NCBI GenBank assembly: GCA_963971305.1
Contig: OZ020316.1
Coordinates: forward strand, 17,316,745 to 17,380,744
DNA from: Arcuatula senhousia
Lineage: Eukaryota > Mollusca > Bivalvia > Mytilida > Mytilidae
Direction: 5' to 3'
DNA: 64,000 nt
Positions within the stretch are counted from its first letter, which is position 1. Each line of letters starts with the position of its first letter. Below, in pieces: positions 32,017-43,410 of this stretch. Below the pieces are notes generated by a model. That model saw nothing but the letters and a program-made list of their open reading frames with translations, did not search any database and was not told the origin of the DNA. The position numbers were made by a program, and so were the translations under genes.

Positions 32017-32626
32017 TAACCCGTGCGGGTTCCGGGTGGTGATCAGGCCCACATCAGCGCTAAGCTTCTTGGTCAAAGTCCACTAAAGAGCGCTCAGAAA
32101 CCTAACATCGGGTCAGGCCGCTTTGCCCATAAAGCGACTGGGATGTGTGCCCCAGGTGGTTGAATGGGGCAGCCCTGACATCGAGAGATTATAAGTTCGT
32201 CAGGCAATAATGCGGAAAACCTGACTGCAAACCATAGTGGTGCAGCGTGTTGGGGAAAAATGTCACGTTCCTCGCACGTTAAAGAAACCTGCTTGAGGTC
32301 TAGGTAAGAGTAGGATCCGTAGGATTCCCATGCAGGAGGCAAAATTTCCCGTCCCTTCCCATCACTCCTTTTTCCAGTGGCAGTCAAAACTCTCCTACCC
32401 GATTGGCCTTGTGTCCCCATTTCCTCATCCTCGGAAACCCAGGGTTTCTTCTCTCGCTTACTCATTGATGAAAGAGTAGGCGAGAGAAGAACCTCTGGGT
32501 TTCCGAGGATGCCATTTCCTCCACTTTAACACCATTTCATGTTCATTGTGTCAACACTTTCATGTTCAACTCCCGGATATAGCCGAAATCGTGCTGCTTG
32601 GGAGTAAAGCAATAACTAACTAACTA
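32017..32626 (+). mobile_element. SINE family B, full-length copy carrying a foldback insertion
   Basis: Head ACCCGTGCGGGTTCCGGGTG, middle TCGCACGTTAAAGAAACC, tail ATATAGCCGAAATCGTGCTG and (TAAC)n. Without the 86-bp hairpin element and its 9-bp duplication at 32417-32520 it would be about 515 bp, matching the 18.8-kb copy. The minus-strand frame at 32094-32465 is incidental. Confidence 0.9.
32426..32511. mobile_element. 86-bp foldback MITE inside SINE B
   Basis: Starts CATCCTCGGAAACCCAG and ends with its exact reverse complement CTGGGTTTCCGAGGATG. The pairing continues inward over GTTTCTTCTCTCGC/GCGAGAGAAGAAC with few mismatches to a loop around ATTGATGAAA. The direct repeat CCATTTCCT flanks it at 32417-32425 and 32512-32520. 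A 9-bp duplication would suit a Mutator-like transposase (inference). Confidence 0.85.
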
Positions 32627-32710
32627 AATTGAATGCACTACTATATTTAGAGGTTATGTAACTTCCACGTAACAAGGAAATGTTTGGACCATTCAATCAT
32701 TACATATAGT

Positions 32711-33103
32711 AGTTTGTTTATTATTGCTTTACTCCCAAGCAGCACGATTATGGCTATATCCTGGTGATGAACATGAAAGGAGTGATAAAATGAACACAAT
32801 CGGAGAGGACATTGGAAAACAGGAGTGATGGTACGGGACGGACAATTTAGCCTCCTGCATGGGAATCCTACGGGTCTTTCTGCAACACGGATCTTTAACG
32901 TGCGAGGAATGTGACAATTTTCCAAACATGGTGCAACACAGTGACTTTGATTTGCAGTTTGGTTTTCCGCATTATAACCTGACGACCCCGGCATTCATCA
33001 TGACAGGGCTGTTCCATTCAACCACCCGGGGCACGCATTCTATTCGCTTTGTGGGAACAGCGGCCTGACACGATGTCAGGTTTCTAACGCTCTTTAAGAG
33101 ACC
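32711..33103 (-). mobile_element. SINE family B, degenerate copy
   Basis: In plus-strand view the tail remnant and TTACTCCCAAGCAGCACGAT are on the left; CCTCCTGCATGGGAATCCTA, CTTTAACGTGCGAGGAATG and GTGGGAACAGCGGCCTGACA follow. The head is truncated near 33103. Several internal deletions. Confidence 0.8.
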
Positions 33104-33696
33104 ATTCTATCCTTGCCCACTCTAATAGAGGTTTAGTTGTGTCGCCCTGTGTTTATCGGATTTGACCACACTAAACCATTCGTTGGTATGCTATAGTTCT
33201 AATAATAAAACCCTCTCCCGCTTGTTTAAATGGGGTTCCATTTAACGTAATTGAGCAGCCGCCAAAAATTTTAACGCCGAGTTTAAGAGTGTTTTAGTGC
33301 GACTTTTGGGTTCCTAGGATTATACAATTAATACTTGATTGTGAATTTGTATTACAATGTAAACTCTAAAAATATAAAGTTAAAGCTCGAAACCTGATTG
33401 TTTTTATCTTAAACGAACTTACAGAAAATTCCAGAATCACAATAGTTAGTGAAAGTGGCAATAATATTCACATTTTATGTAAAATAGACCCCATTCGGGC
33501 TGCATATATGTACCTACCTTTATAATCGGAATCCCCCCGGTGTCACGGACAGTCCCATGCACACAAGCCCTAGCACCAGTTTATGCAGACAAAAGTCTTT
33601 ACTAAACGTTGATAAAGCTAACTGCTTGCATGTTTGCATGTTGAAATTGACAAGTGTGGAGTAATGAAATAATATTCACATACAATCAGGCAAGTA
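33104..33696. other. Intergenic, nothing recognised
   Basis: Unique-looking AT-rich spacer between two SINE B fragments. Confidence 0.4.
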
Positions 33697-33868
33697 AGAT
33701 ATTGCTTTACTCCCAAGCACCACGATTTTGGTTATATTAGTGGGTGATACAATAAATATGAAATATTGAAGTGGAGGAAGGGGGGGACACAATGCCAATC
33801 GGGGGAGGAGAATTTTGATTGCCACTTAAAAAGGAACGATGGGTAGGGACGGGCAATAAAACCTACCA
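33697..33868 (-). mobile_element. SINE family B, 3' fragment
   Basis: TTGCTTTACTCCCAAGCACC, GGGTGATACAATAAATATGA and GACACAATGCCAATCGGG match the tail half of family B; the head is missing (5' truncation). Confidence 0.75.
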
Positions 33869-34068
33869 CATACTATAACCATACACCGACAGTCACATTA
33901 CCATACAATTCCATGTATACCTAATTATTTTGATATACTGAAGCATATTACAAATATGTCCTAGGCAAATTATTTAAATCTGTGTCTAACTTCTGAAAGG
34001 GACGGACCATTATTCTGTAAACGGGGTTTGGGTGACTTGCAGGTCATAGATATGGCCTGTGGCCTTGA

Positions 34069-34128
34069 CTGTAATGAAAACAACAAATAAAAGTTTAATT
34101 TTATTGTTGACTGGTCACCAATGCAAGT
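34069..34128 (+). repeat. 60-bp direct repeat, copy 1
   Basis: CTGTAATGAAAACAACAAAT and ACCAATGCAAGT blocks repeated at 35662-35721 with about five differences. Class unknown. Confidence 0.75.
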
Positions 34129-34678
34129 CATATAACAATATGAAATAATAAATAAAGTAAGAAAATCGGTTACATAACATTCTGTGATCAAAACAGTAAT
34201 ATGGATCTAACTTATCAAATACTCCAGAGCGTTTACATTAAAGGACAATATGGGAAGTTAGTTCCTTTTTAACTTTTATAAATATTCACTTTAAACAAAA
34301 GTTTTATCACATACTTTGACTTCTGGAAATTCAAAAGAAAACTCAAACATAAAAATAGCAAAAATCACTTTTATTATTCAACACAAAAGTAAATAAAATC
34401 ATTAGGAAAACCCCCTGTTTTCGACAAAATGTTTATACACACAATAATCTTAATGATCATGTAAATAACAAATATTTATAACAATAAACAATAATCATTC
34501 ATTTAAATCTTCTATTAACCTTTAGAACTCGTACAATTTGCAGAAAATAACATTCTTTAAACAAAAACAAATCAACGGCGCTTGATGCCTTAAGGGAGAT
34601 AATTTCAAAACTTTAGCTCAAGACCGATAAACAAATATTGAGTACATATTCTATTACGAACTGTTTCTACGCGAATAT

Positions 34679-34988
34679 TTAAGGTGGTACAGTAATAAAA
34701 ATTTGGTAGGATATATATGGTTTTTATTAAATATTTCAAATTTCACAGGATAGATGTGTGTTTTCTTTTGGTCATAACTTTCATTTTGTTAAGTTCTTTG
34801 AAATTAAATGATACAATCATCGGGGCACCGTTCATTTTCTGAAAAGGTTTTGTTTCAAACTTATTTTTACCTCATACGTTATCATACTAACAACCTTCAA
34901 ATAGTTAAGAAGAATATTTTTGTCTGTGCTTAAAATTAGTAACTTGCCCAGTAAAGATGCTCAGTGTAAGACCACTGTACTACCTTAA
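34679..34988. mobile_element. TTAA-flanked MITE (310 bp)
   Basis: TTAAGGTGGTACAGT at 34679-34693 and ACTGTACTACCTTAA at 34974-34988 are inverted with one mismatch. TTAA at both ends suggests piggyBac-type target duplication (inference). Non-coding. Confidence 0.7.
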
Positions 34989-35661
34989 TTATTGAACCCA
35001 AAACACAATACGTCATTTTCGAGTTCATTGCTTTTCCGGAAAAATCCCTCAATTACACAGAAATTATCACGTGACTTTACCAGTTTGTGAGTCAAACTGG
35101 TTTGCTGCCATGTAGACTTATTCAAAAGTAATTGTGGGATCATCAAAACAATAACATCTCTATGAAAGGTAAATACTTCAATTGAATGAAGAAATATTCT
35201 TACGTGCATAGAAATATTGTCAAAATTGAAGATTCTGTCTTTAATAAACAACACGCAATATTTATTTTGATCTATTGCTCTTAATTGCACCGGAAGTCGT
35301 TATGCCTAGAAAAATATATAATAAAAGAACCTTTTCCGGATTCCCCAGCCATTCCGCAATAACCCGAAATTGACGTATTTCATCAACAAAACATTTATAC
35401 ATGCAGAACAAAATTAAGTCAAAACTATTTACACAGAATGTAAAACTACATTGTACACTAAAATATTTTGCCTATGCCTAAATATTCATAATAAACAAAA
35501 AATTAATACGTTTCGATTCGGAACTTTTAAGTTAAAAGATTTCAAAGCCCCTTTCAAAGCAGTTACAAACAAACAACATCAATTTCTACGACATTTAATT
35601 GCATAACTTAGTTACTTATATGATTTCTTGAACTTTAAATACTTATAAATGTAATCACTAC
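34989..35661. other. Intergenic, nothing recognised
   Basis: The minus-strand open frame overlapping 34985-35290 has no recognisable content and starts inside the MITE end. Confidence 0.4.
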
Positions 35662-35721
35662 CTGTAATGAAAACAACAAATAAAAGTAAACTTTATTGAT
35701 GACTGGTTACCAATGCAAGTA
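35662..35721 (+). repeat. 60-bp direct repeat, copy 2
   Basis: Pairs with 34069-34128 in the same orientation, 1,593 bp apart. Confidence 0.75.
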
Positions 35722-36084
35722 ACCAGCAACGCTTTTTCCGTCTATATTACTGCATGTAAGCTTTGCCATTGGTCAATAAAAACTTGATTGAATATTGATT
35801 TCCTGTTACGTTTAAAGGCGGGATATTTGAAAACTTCAGCAATATATTGGCCGAAAAATATACTAAACAACATAAGTAACGCACCACTTCCATTCATTTC
35901 CTTTATATTAAAAGTTTGATAGCGAATATCTCTAAAAGTTTGTCGAAATGATCTGAAATTTTTGCACAGTATGTGTGGGGTCCTTAACACAATATTCTGC
36001 CAATTTAAGAAAATAGTGATTTTTAGTTTTAAAATTTCAAAAATGAGGGTTTTTTTACCAAAATATGAAAAATCACTTCTTTTT

Positions 36085-37424
36085 AGCTCACGTGAGCTAT
36101 TACCATCACTTGGCGTCCGTCGTCGTCCGCGTCGTCGTCGTCGTCGTCGTCGTCCGTTAACAATTTTTAAAAAATCTTCTTCTCTGAAACTGCTGAACAG
36201 AATTTCTTCAAACTTGATATGATTGATCCTTAGGGTGTCCTGCACAAAAATTGTGTTCGGTATTTTGATCCGTCAAAAAACATGGCCGCTGTTGCTAAAA
36301 ATAGACTAGGGGGTCAGACTACTGTTTTTGGCTTATAAATCAAAAAGTATAAGAGATAGAGGAAATCTGAGGCCACGCTACTGTTTCAGCATCAAAAGCT
36401 CTACAAAAGTCTCCATTTGGTCAAAGTTGTCAGATGACCTCTTATAGGGGTTCCGGCCCCTTAAAGGTGAAAAATAGCATTTTTTCATGTTTTTGGCCTA
36501 CAGAATGAAAACTATTGCAGATAGAGATTAGCTGTTGCTTGCTTAACTGTTTAGCTCATTTAGCTCTACGAAAGTCTCCATAGGGTCAAAGTTGTCAGAT
36601 GACCCCTTATAGGGGTTACGGCCCCTTAAAGGTGAAAAATAGCCATTTTTCATGTTTTTGGCCTACAGAATGAAAACTATTGCAGATAGAGATTAGCTGT
36701 TGCTTGCTTAAATGTTTAGCTAATTTAGCTCTACGAAAGTCTCCATAGGGTCGAAGTTGTCAGATGACCCCTTATAGGGGTTATGGCCCTTGAAAAATAG
36801 CGTTTTTTCATGTTTTATGTCCTACAGAATGGAAACTATTGCACATAGAGATTAGCTGTTGCTTGCTTAAATGTTCAGCTCATTTAGCTCTACAAAATTT
36901 TCCATAGGGTCGAAGTTGTCAGATGACCCCTTATAGGGGTTACGGCCCCTGAAAAAAGTGATTTTTGATGTTTTTGGCCTACAGAATGAAAACTTTTGCA
37001 GATAGAGATTAGCTGTTGCTTGCTTAAATGTTCAGCTCATTTAGCTCTACAAAATTCTCCATAGGGTCGAAGTTGTCAGATGACCCCTTATAGGGGTCAC
37101 GGCCCCTGAAAAAAGCGATTTTTCATGTTTTTGGCCTACAGAATGAAAACTATTGCAGATAGAGATTAGCTGTTGCTTGCTTAAATGTTCAGCTCATTTA
37201 GCTCTACAAAAGTCTCCATAGGGTCGAAGTTGTCAGATGACTCCTTATAGGGGTTATGGCCCCTTATAGGTGAAAAATGGTGTTTTTGGCCTATAGAATG
37301 AAAACTATTGCAGGTAGGTAAAGCTGTTGCTTGCTTAAATGTTCAGCTCATTTAGCTCTACAAAGGTATAGGGTCAACATCAAGACCAGGTGAGCGATTC
37401 AGGCTCCTGGGAGCCTCTTGTTTT
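36085..37424 (+). mobile_element. Tandem-array element E3 with (CGT)n and six ~158-bp units
   Basis: The left end carries the palindrome AGCTCACGTGAGCT, then GGCGTCCGTCGTCGTCC and a (CGT)n run at about 36117-36155. GGCCTACAGAATGAAAAC markers at 36495, 36660, 36818, 36976, 37133 and 37288 define units of 155-165 bp. The right end is GGTGAGCGATTCA with the palindrome GGCTCCTGGGAGCC. The Arg-rich minus-strand frame at 36.1 kb is just the microsatellite. Confidence 0.8.
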
Positions 37425-40348
37425 TAAATTTGATGCTATCCAAAAGTGACACCAGAAAATGGGGAACAAAGCTTTAATTTCACAAAAACTATCCAAACTT
37501 TCCACAAACATGCATTTTTAAATTCATCAATCTTAGACTTTGTATGTTTGGGGTTTTTTTTTACTCCTTTATAACAAGTTCATATCGAAAGCGCACTGGT
37601 GCCAATTTTAGAATTAATGGCTTGGTTTCTTATTGAATTTTGTTTGATTTTTCATTTAGCATAAAAAATTGATACGATTTTCCAAATTTTAAAAGAATCC
37701 TGGATGGGAAGTCGGTATAATTTATTTTGGTTTGAATAAAATGTAGATAACTTTAACGTAATTTGTTCACTTTTGCATTTACAGATCTTATTTTCAGATT
37801 TTCTTTTAATATCATTTTTTATTTCAAAGTTATCCTTTTAATAAATTTGATTCTAGACGGTCCATTCTCAAATGATTACTATTTCCTTTTTCCACTGGAA
37901 TTAGAATGGTTCATTTCTTTTGTAACTTTTTTGTAATTTTTATTTCTTAGGTAACTTCCAAGTATTCGGTACCAACGGTACTTTTATTTTCTTTTGTAAA
38001 TACTTAAGAATAAAATTCAATGTCTAATCTAAATTCACAACATATTAAAATACAAATACAATAAAATACTACACAATAAATTCTTAAATGCAAAACATAT
38101 AAAATATATACACTTTTTATGAAGCAAATCCTGGTTTTCTATAAAATAAACTTTTAACGGCAATTTGCCCTGTCACATAAAACAAAAGGGGAGCTTGATA
38201 TTTTGTTTTAGTCGGAAATTTTTTTAAGGTCTCGCGACATAATTATTTTTCATTATTACCATTTTTTTAAAGCAGAAATCATTCTTCAGAATATTTTTTT
38301 TTATCCGCTGCTGCCAACATTATTTTTTGATATATAACCATTTTCAAGATATTTGTTTCAGTATAAACCCAAGGCAGCCCCTTCAAGCTAAATGGAAAGT
38401 ATTTGAAAAACTCAGTGGTTGCAAAAAAATATATATAAGTTATTAACATCAACGTATTGAATAACAGGAAAAAAAGATAATGGTTAATAATGATAAAACC
38501 TTTGCTTCACAAAAACACACTGCTCAAGTGTTTGAACCGCTTGGAAAAACATTAAGAGATGAGAGTTGAGAAAACAATCCAAAAAATGACCTAGTAAGTC
38601 TCTTATTTGTATTTTGTTCATAAAATTATCGTAAATTGTCTGTTATTTGTGTTTTGTTCACAGAAAAAAAAAATCTTCAAGAATGCTCTTCCCAAAAGAA
38701 GCAATGTTTTTAAAGACATACTAGTAAGTAAATTGAAATATTAAGAGCACAGTCAAAACTAAAAGTGTCAGGCAGATTCCATCAAAATGTAGATGAATGT
38801 GCAAACAGATGCACACTTTTAAATGTCTTATCTTCTAGTTGATTTCCGCTTTCTAATATGTCAGACCTAGCTAGTGCATTTTAAATTTGATGTTTGTCAT
38901 TTACATGTAAAGTATTTGTTTATCATGGCACAATAACTGCATCTGCATATGGATATATTTTAGCATACGTAGTTCCAACACCAGAACATGTATTTCTATT
39001 TTGTATTCATGAGTGGTGCACAGTTTAAATATAATATATACACAGTTGAGTCTTTGCGGAAATATCTTTATTAGATAAATTTATGAAACTAAATTAATAA
39101 ATTGATCCAACAAATTTAATTGTTATATTACATATTGAATATTAATCCCCAAATTATAAGTTTGAATTAAATTGTTTATACATTCCATTTAGCTGTCAGG
39201 ACGTTTTATTGTTACATTTTGGTTTTCAACCTCACGTCGAAAAGACTGAATTTATTCAGTTGATGTACGACGTTGGTTCGATATTTCCCCCTTTTTAACC
39301 AGTGTTACGTTTGACTTTAACCACTGTAAATAGCAAACACCAACTCCTATATTTTAGATTTTCTCAACGTATTCCACTCAACCAATGGTTATAATATTTT
39401 AGCACAGTCTTTAGAGATAATTTGTGCACTTGAAAAGTGCTTATTGTCAGCATTTCGAAAAACGAGACATAAAAGGATGGCAAATCATGCAAAATCCGCA
39501 ATCCACAGTAATAAAATAATTTCTAATTTGAGGAATGAGTGTCATATTATTTTTCGTTGGGGATATGAAAAAAAAATGTTTTGCACATTTAGTATAATCA
39601 AAGAAATGTGCAAAAAAATTGTTATGACTGTAATAGTTTTTCTTTCAAAACAATTGTTTTGCCCTTAAGTATCATCCGCGTAATACAAAGTGCATTTTCT
39701 TTCCATACCCCAATGGAAAAAAAAATATAACACATGAAAATTTTATATATAAATAAACTAAAATGGAACCACTTTCTGTGATAAAGGAGGCGTTTCCCGA
39801 TCATTTTTTTTCCAATTGAATTTAATTTACATTTAATATTTTGACCCCCTTGTTTCCACAATTTATAAAATGGCTTCCTTAACCCAGCAGCGTATAGATA
39901 GAAAACAAAATCAATATACATCTTTCTTTGCATATTTACTCTAGTGGGAATCCTGCTATCTCTACTTCGGCCAATTCGAATATTATTTGATATAAGATTT
40001 AAATCTACTTTTTTTATGGTACCTTAGTTGATTCTTGATTGATTTATATCATCTCTTTGTTTCATTGTGCACAGATATACTCTTTATTTAATGAAAATAC
40101 GAATTATTTGTGTTTTGTGTTGTGTTCTGCCCAATAATAACTAAAGCTGATGCCAATATTTGTGGAAATTGCTTTTTATGTCATCTTTAGTTTTGTTCTT
40201 TTTAGATGTCATACAATTGGTGCGATAGATTTCGTACAAATTAAAAACACGGCTTGGATAAATCATGTTAAAATTAATTGAAACCTTCATTTGTGCATGT
40301 TGAAACTGTTCAGAAATGATTGTTGAGTGGATATTATATAGTCATTTT
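37425..40348. other. Long AT-rich intergenic stretch
   Basis: No exon, RNA gene or clear element seen. A small duplication of CTTATTTGTATTTTGTTCA occurs near 38601 and 38643. Open frames at 39.4-39.9 kb look random. Confidence 0.45.
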
Positions 40349-41219
40349 TGGCCGGATTTCACGGAGTGAAAAATCCGGGTTATAAAATGGTGAATGTCGG
40401 GCGGGCAGGGAAATATTTTGCGCAACAGTTTTCTCTCGGCAACTACTGATCACAGCCACTTGACACTGGCGTAGCAAGCGGTACGGCCGGTACGGTTCGG
40501 ACCGTACCACTTTGTATAGCCGGTACGGCAAACCGCACCAGTTTTGGGGGAAAATTGAAATAAAAAATGACAGAATTTTATTAATATACTCTTTAGATTT
40601 TTAAAACTTTCAATATCAATCTTTTCTTTAAATAATTCTCGATATAAAATAGCAATTATACATGTACCACATGAAAGATCCTTTTCTATATAAAAAAAAA
40701 CACTCAAATGCGCGTTGTCATAGTGGTCGATCCTTACCGGGATACGAAGCCTAGCACATTCCTGCATTCATTGGCATATGTTGTCAGGCGCGGATCAAAG
40801 GTTCCAAAGACGTACCGGGTGTATGCCCCACCCAACCCCTGAAACTCATACTGACAAAAATTATGTTTTTGCCCAAAATCTACGTAAAAACACTGAAAAA
40901 ATTTCTAGCCTCGCTCCACTCGGCGAAAGAAAAGCAAAATCTATTTACACATCCCTAAAACAAAACAAACAAGATTATAATAAACAGACAGAAATGAAAT
41001 AGGAAAAAACAGTGGAGATCATTTTCGGAACTTATATTCGCATTAATTTTACGTGTATGCTTTACCAGTTTAATTCCTTTAAAAAATTATCATGTAGTAC
41101 TAATTAATGTTAAAAATCAAAATATAGACAGGATGCAACTATTTCGTTTTTTGCACAGTAAAAAAGCACAGGAGTATACTGACAAAATAAAAAAGTGATG
41201 ATGGAAACAGCACCGAAAA

Positions 41220-41740
41220 ATGGGTCTTTGCTCACCAATTTCAAAAATAAAACATGAAGGGTACGGAATGGTCGAAGCTATTTGGGACGGTCGGATAGCA
41301 GGGAAAGTTTGTCAGTTGAGACTTTTGACGACCGTTTTCGGAACTAACAGTCCTAGAAAATTTTACTTAGATGTAATCCCGTTTTTAAGAGGGATGAAAC
41401 CAAGGGAACGAGTTTTACTTTCAGATGTGATAACTCTGCCAGCTACAAATGCCACCAGCGAAAGCAAAGGTCTTTCAGTACGTTGCGCAGAATAAAAACA
41501 TACCTCAGATCAACGATGAAGCAGGATCTGTTGAACGATTTAATGATCCTACATTGTTCAAAAAGCCAGACGGACAATTTAGATTTCAAACGTGTTGCTA
41601 ACGAATTTGCATTTAAAGAACAAAGGATGAATATATTTGGGAATTTGAGTAATGAGATTAATCATTTAAAGCGTATAATAAATACTTATACAGATTCTTT
41701 TAATAAGTCATTCTTGTTCCACCGAAAAAGAAATCTATAG
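41220..41740 (+). pseudogene. hAT transposase C-terminal remnant
   Basis: First frame: GKVCQLRLLTTVFG, PRKFYLDVIPFLRGMKPRER and LPATNATSES. After a frameshift near 41480: RRIKTYLRSTMKQDLLNDLM and NLDFKRVANEF. Together these are the hAT dimerisation region (P-ATNATSE...RSTM...LNDL). Broken and without the catalytic part. Confidence 0.78.
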
Positions 41741-42030
41741 TGTTCTCGTAAGCAAAATGAATCTTCCTCCAAAACAACCTTGTAGAGCACTCTGTCTATC
41801 TGTCCCACTCTGTTTATCCGTCCCTCACGCAGAATTTGTTAAGTTTCGTGTACACATAAATAAATGCATCGTATTTGATACATAAGCTGGAATATTATAT
41901 TTTAGTGGTTGGGCCCCAAAAACTAGTTTAACCCCGTCACATTTTATGTGTGCCTGTCCTAATCAAAGAATCTTTGTCAAAGTTTTTGTTTGTCTCTGTA
42001 ATCTTTGTGTTCATTGTTCAATGTCCAGAA

Positions 42031-42228
42031 ATGGATATTTCGTTGATAATTTGGGGGTTGGTATTGAATCTTGTGTATTGTATTTTTTCTCTTCGGCCAA
42101 TGCAAGACGGTGAGCTGCGACCTCTGGTCATGTTGAAGACTGATGGCTGTTTTCCATTATGATTTTTTAAATTGCTGTTTCTTTATGTAGGTTGTGTCGC
42201 CTACACTTATTCCACATCGCATAATCGT
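42031..42228 (+). repeat. Dispersed repeat G, copy 2 (inside the second hAT)
   Basis: TTTCGTTGATAATTTGGGGG, GGCCAATGCAAGACGGTGAG, TGGTCATGTTGAAGACTG, then GTGTCGCCTACACTTATTCC; matches 911-1107. Confidence 0.7.
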
Positions 42229-42484
42229 CTGTATGGTTGTAGTGGACAAAGGTACTATATGTTGTTTTATTAATTTGTAATTATCTTTTTCTACACTTTT
42301 CGTTCTTTCGCCCGAAACCGAAGCTGACCTATAAACTAATGACTCGAAAAAAAGCCGTTCATATTCTAAAAAAAATATGACGATTTTTCCTGGTCTGGTA
42401 TAAAAATTGGCATTTTAATTCAATCACTTTTAGTGCCAGGAAACGCTCAGGATACAGGATTTTGCGCGGTTTACCCTCAGAGCT

Positions 42485-42546
42485 TCTGGGGGCCTTGAGC
42501 GGCCCCCAGACCCCCTGCTAAAAAGACCACCCCGCTTTGCGGGGTG
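42485..42546. other. Two adjacent GC-rich hairpins near hAT right end
   Basis: TCTGGGGGCC-loop-GGCCCCCAGA (10-bp perfect stem, 42485-42510) and CACCCCGC-TTT-GCGGGGTG (8-bp perfect stem, 42528-42546) stand out in AT-rich DNA. Confidence 0.8.
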
Positions 42547-42961
42547 GGAGGCACACTTCGTGTCCCTATTTGTCCAGTCACCAAACCGTACCACTAATTT
42601 TGGAGTTGCTACGCCTATGCTTGATATTTGGTATACAGCATCAGGGTAGGGTCCCATAACGTGGGATTCGATTTCAGGTCTGTCACTCACCTACTTCCTG
42701 TTAACGAAATCCGGCCATTTTTTTACTTTGACAGATTTTTTTATGTTGAACTGCATAGTAGAGACCTGTGCAATTCCTAATATGTTCTAAGACCCTTAAC
42801 TTGTACCCTCCCGTTCCCACACTGTGAGTTCGGTAGTTTTGTTGTTGCCTTTATTCATCCTATGAGGGTTCATCCGACATTTCAACTCAATGGAGAATAT
42901 TCAATAGTCTCCATTGGGTTGAAGTTGTCAAATGCCCCATTATATATGTTAAATGGAATGT

Positions 42962-43050
42962 GTGTAATTAGGGATTACACGTAATCCCTAGAAATTCAGG
43001 GATTACGTGTAATCACTAAATCGATTTGGGATTACATGTAATCACTAGTT
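42962..43050. repeat. Three tandem GGGATTAC-NN-GTAATC palindromes
   Basis: GGGATTACACGTAATCCC (from 42969), GGGATTACGTGTAATCAC (from about 43001) and GGGATTACATGTAATCAC (from about 43029). Each is a near-perfect palindrome of GGATTA/TAATCC half sites. Confidence 0.8.
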
Positions 43051-43410
43051 TTTCCCAGGGATTAGACGAAATTCTTGATTTTTTTTCCACCATTTTCACA
43101 CGTATTCTCTGAAAACAAAATGACTTTAAAATGAATCCTTTTCAATACTTCTCTGTTGTTAAACAACATAATTTCGAACAAAATGTTAATATTTATTGCG
43201 CCTTTTCATTTGTTTTCATATATCTTTAAATTCTTGCTCCACAAATTCCGCAAACAGTTTTTTTTATTTCTCTGTACATTAATAGCATGACCATAACAAT
43301 ATGTAGTACAAGTAGTATGCAAGATTCCCCCTTTTACTATCTGCTTGTATGGAATTCGTTAAAACGTTACATATAAGCTGCTGCAAGCTTCCAAGCTGCT
43401 GCACAAAAAG

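Larger units (their letters stand above)
40464..42619 (+). mobile_element. hAT element, degraded, nested in MITE
   Basis: Ends CACTGGCGTAGCAA (40464-40477) and TTGCTACGCCTATG (42606-42619) are inverted with two mismatches and resemble hAT CAGTGGCGTAGC termini. CTTGA is duplicated at 40459-40463 and 42620-42624; hAT normally duplicates 8 bp, so the rest may have decayed. GGTACGG/CCGTACC motifs cluster near both ends. Only a C-terminal transposase remnant is inside. Confidence 0.75.
40349..42717. mobile_element. TGGCCGGATTTC MITE, split by a hAT element
   Basis: Perfect 12-bp inverted ends: TGGCCGGATTTC at 40349-40360 and GAAATCCGGCCA at 42706-42717. The internal sequence on both sides (CAACTACTGATCACAGCCAC; TTTGGTATACAGCATCAGGG; CATAACGTGGGATTCG) matches copies in per introns read in reverse. 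Without the hAT insert it is about 210 bp. Confidence 0.82.

Noticed and set aside
35742..36245. Arg-rich minus-strand frame
   Set aside because: The Arg run is the (CGT)n microsatellite of element E3.
42485..42546. Bacterial-type terminator
   Set aside because: Hairpins lack a following T-run and the context is a eukaryotic hAT element.
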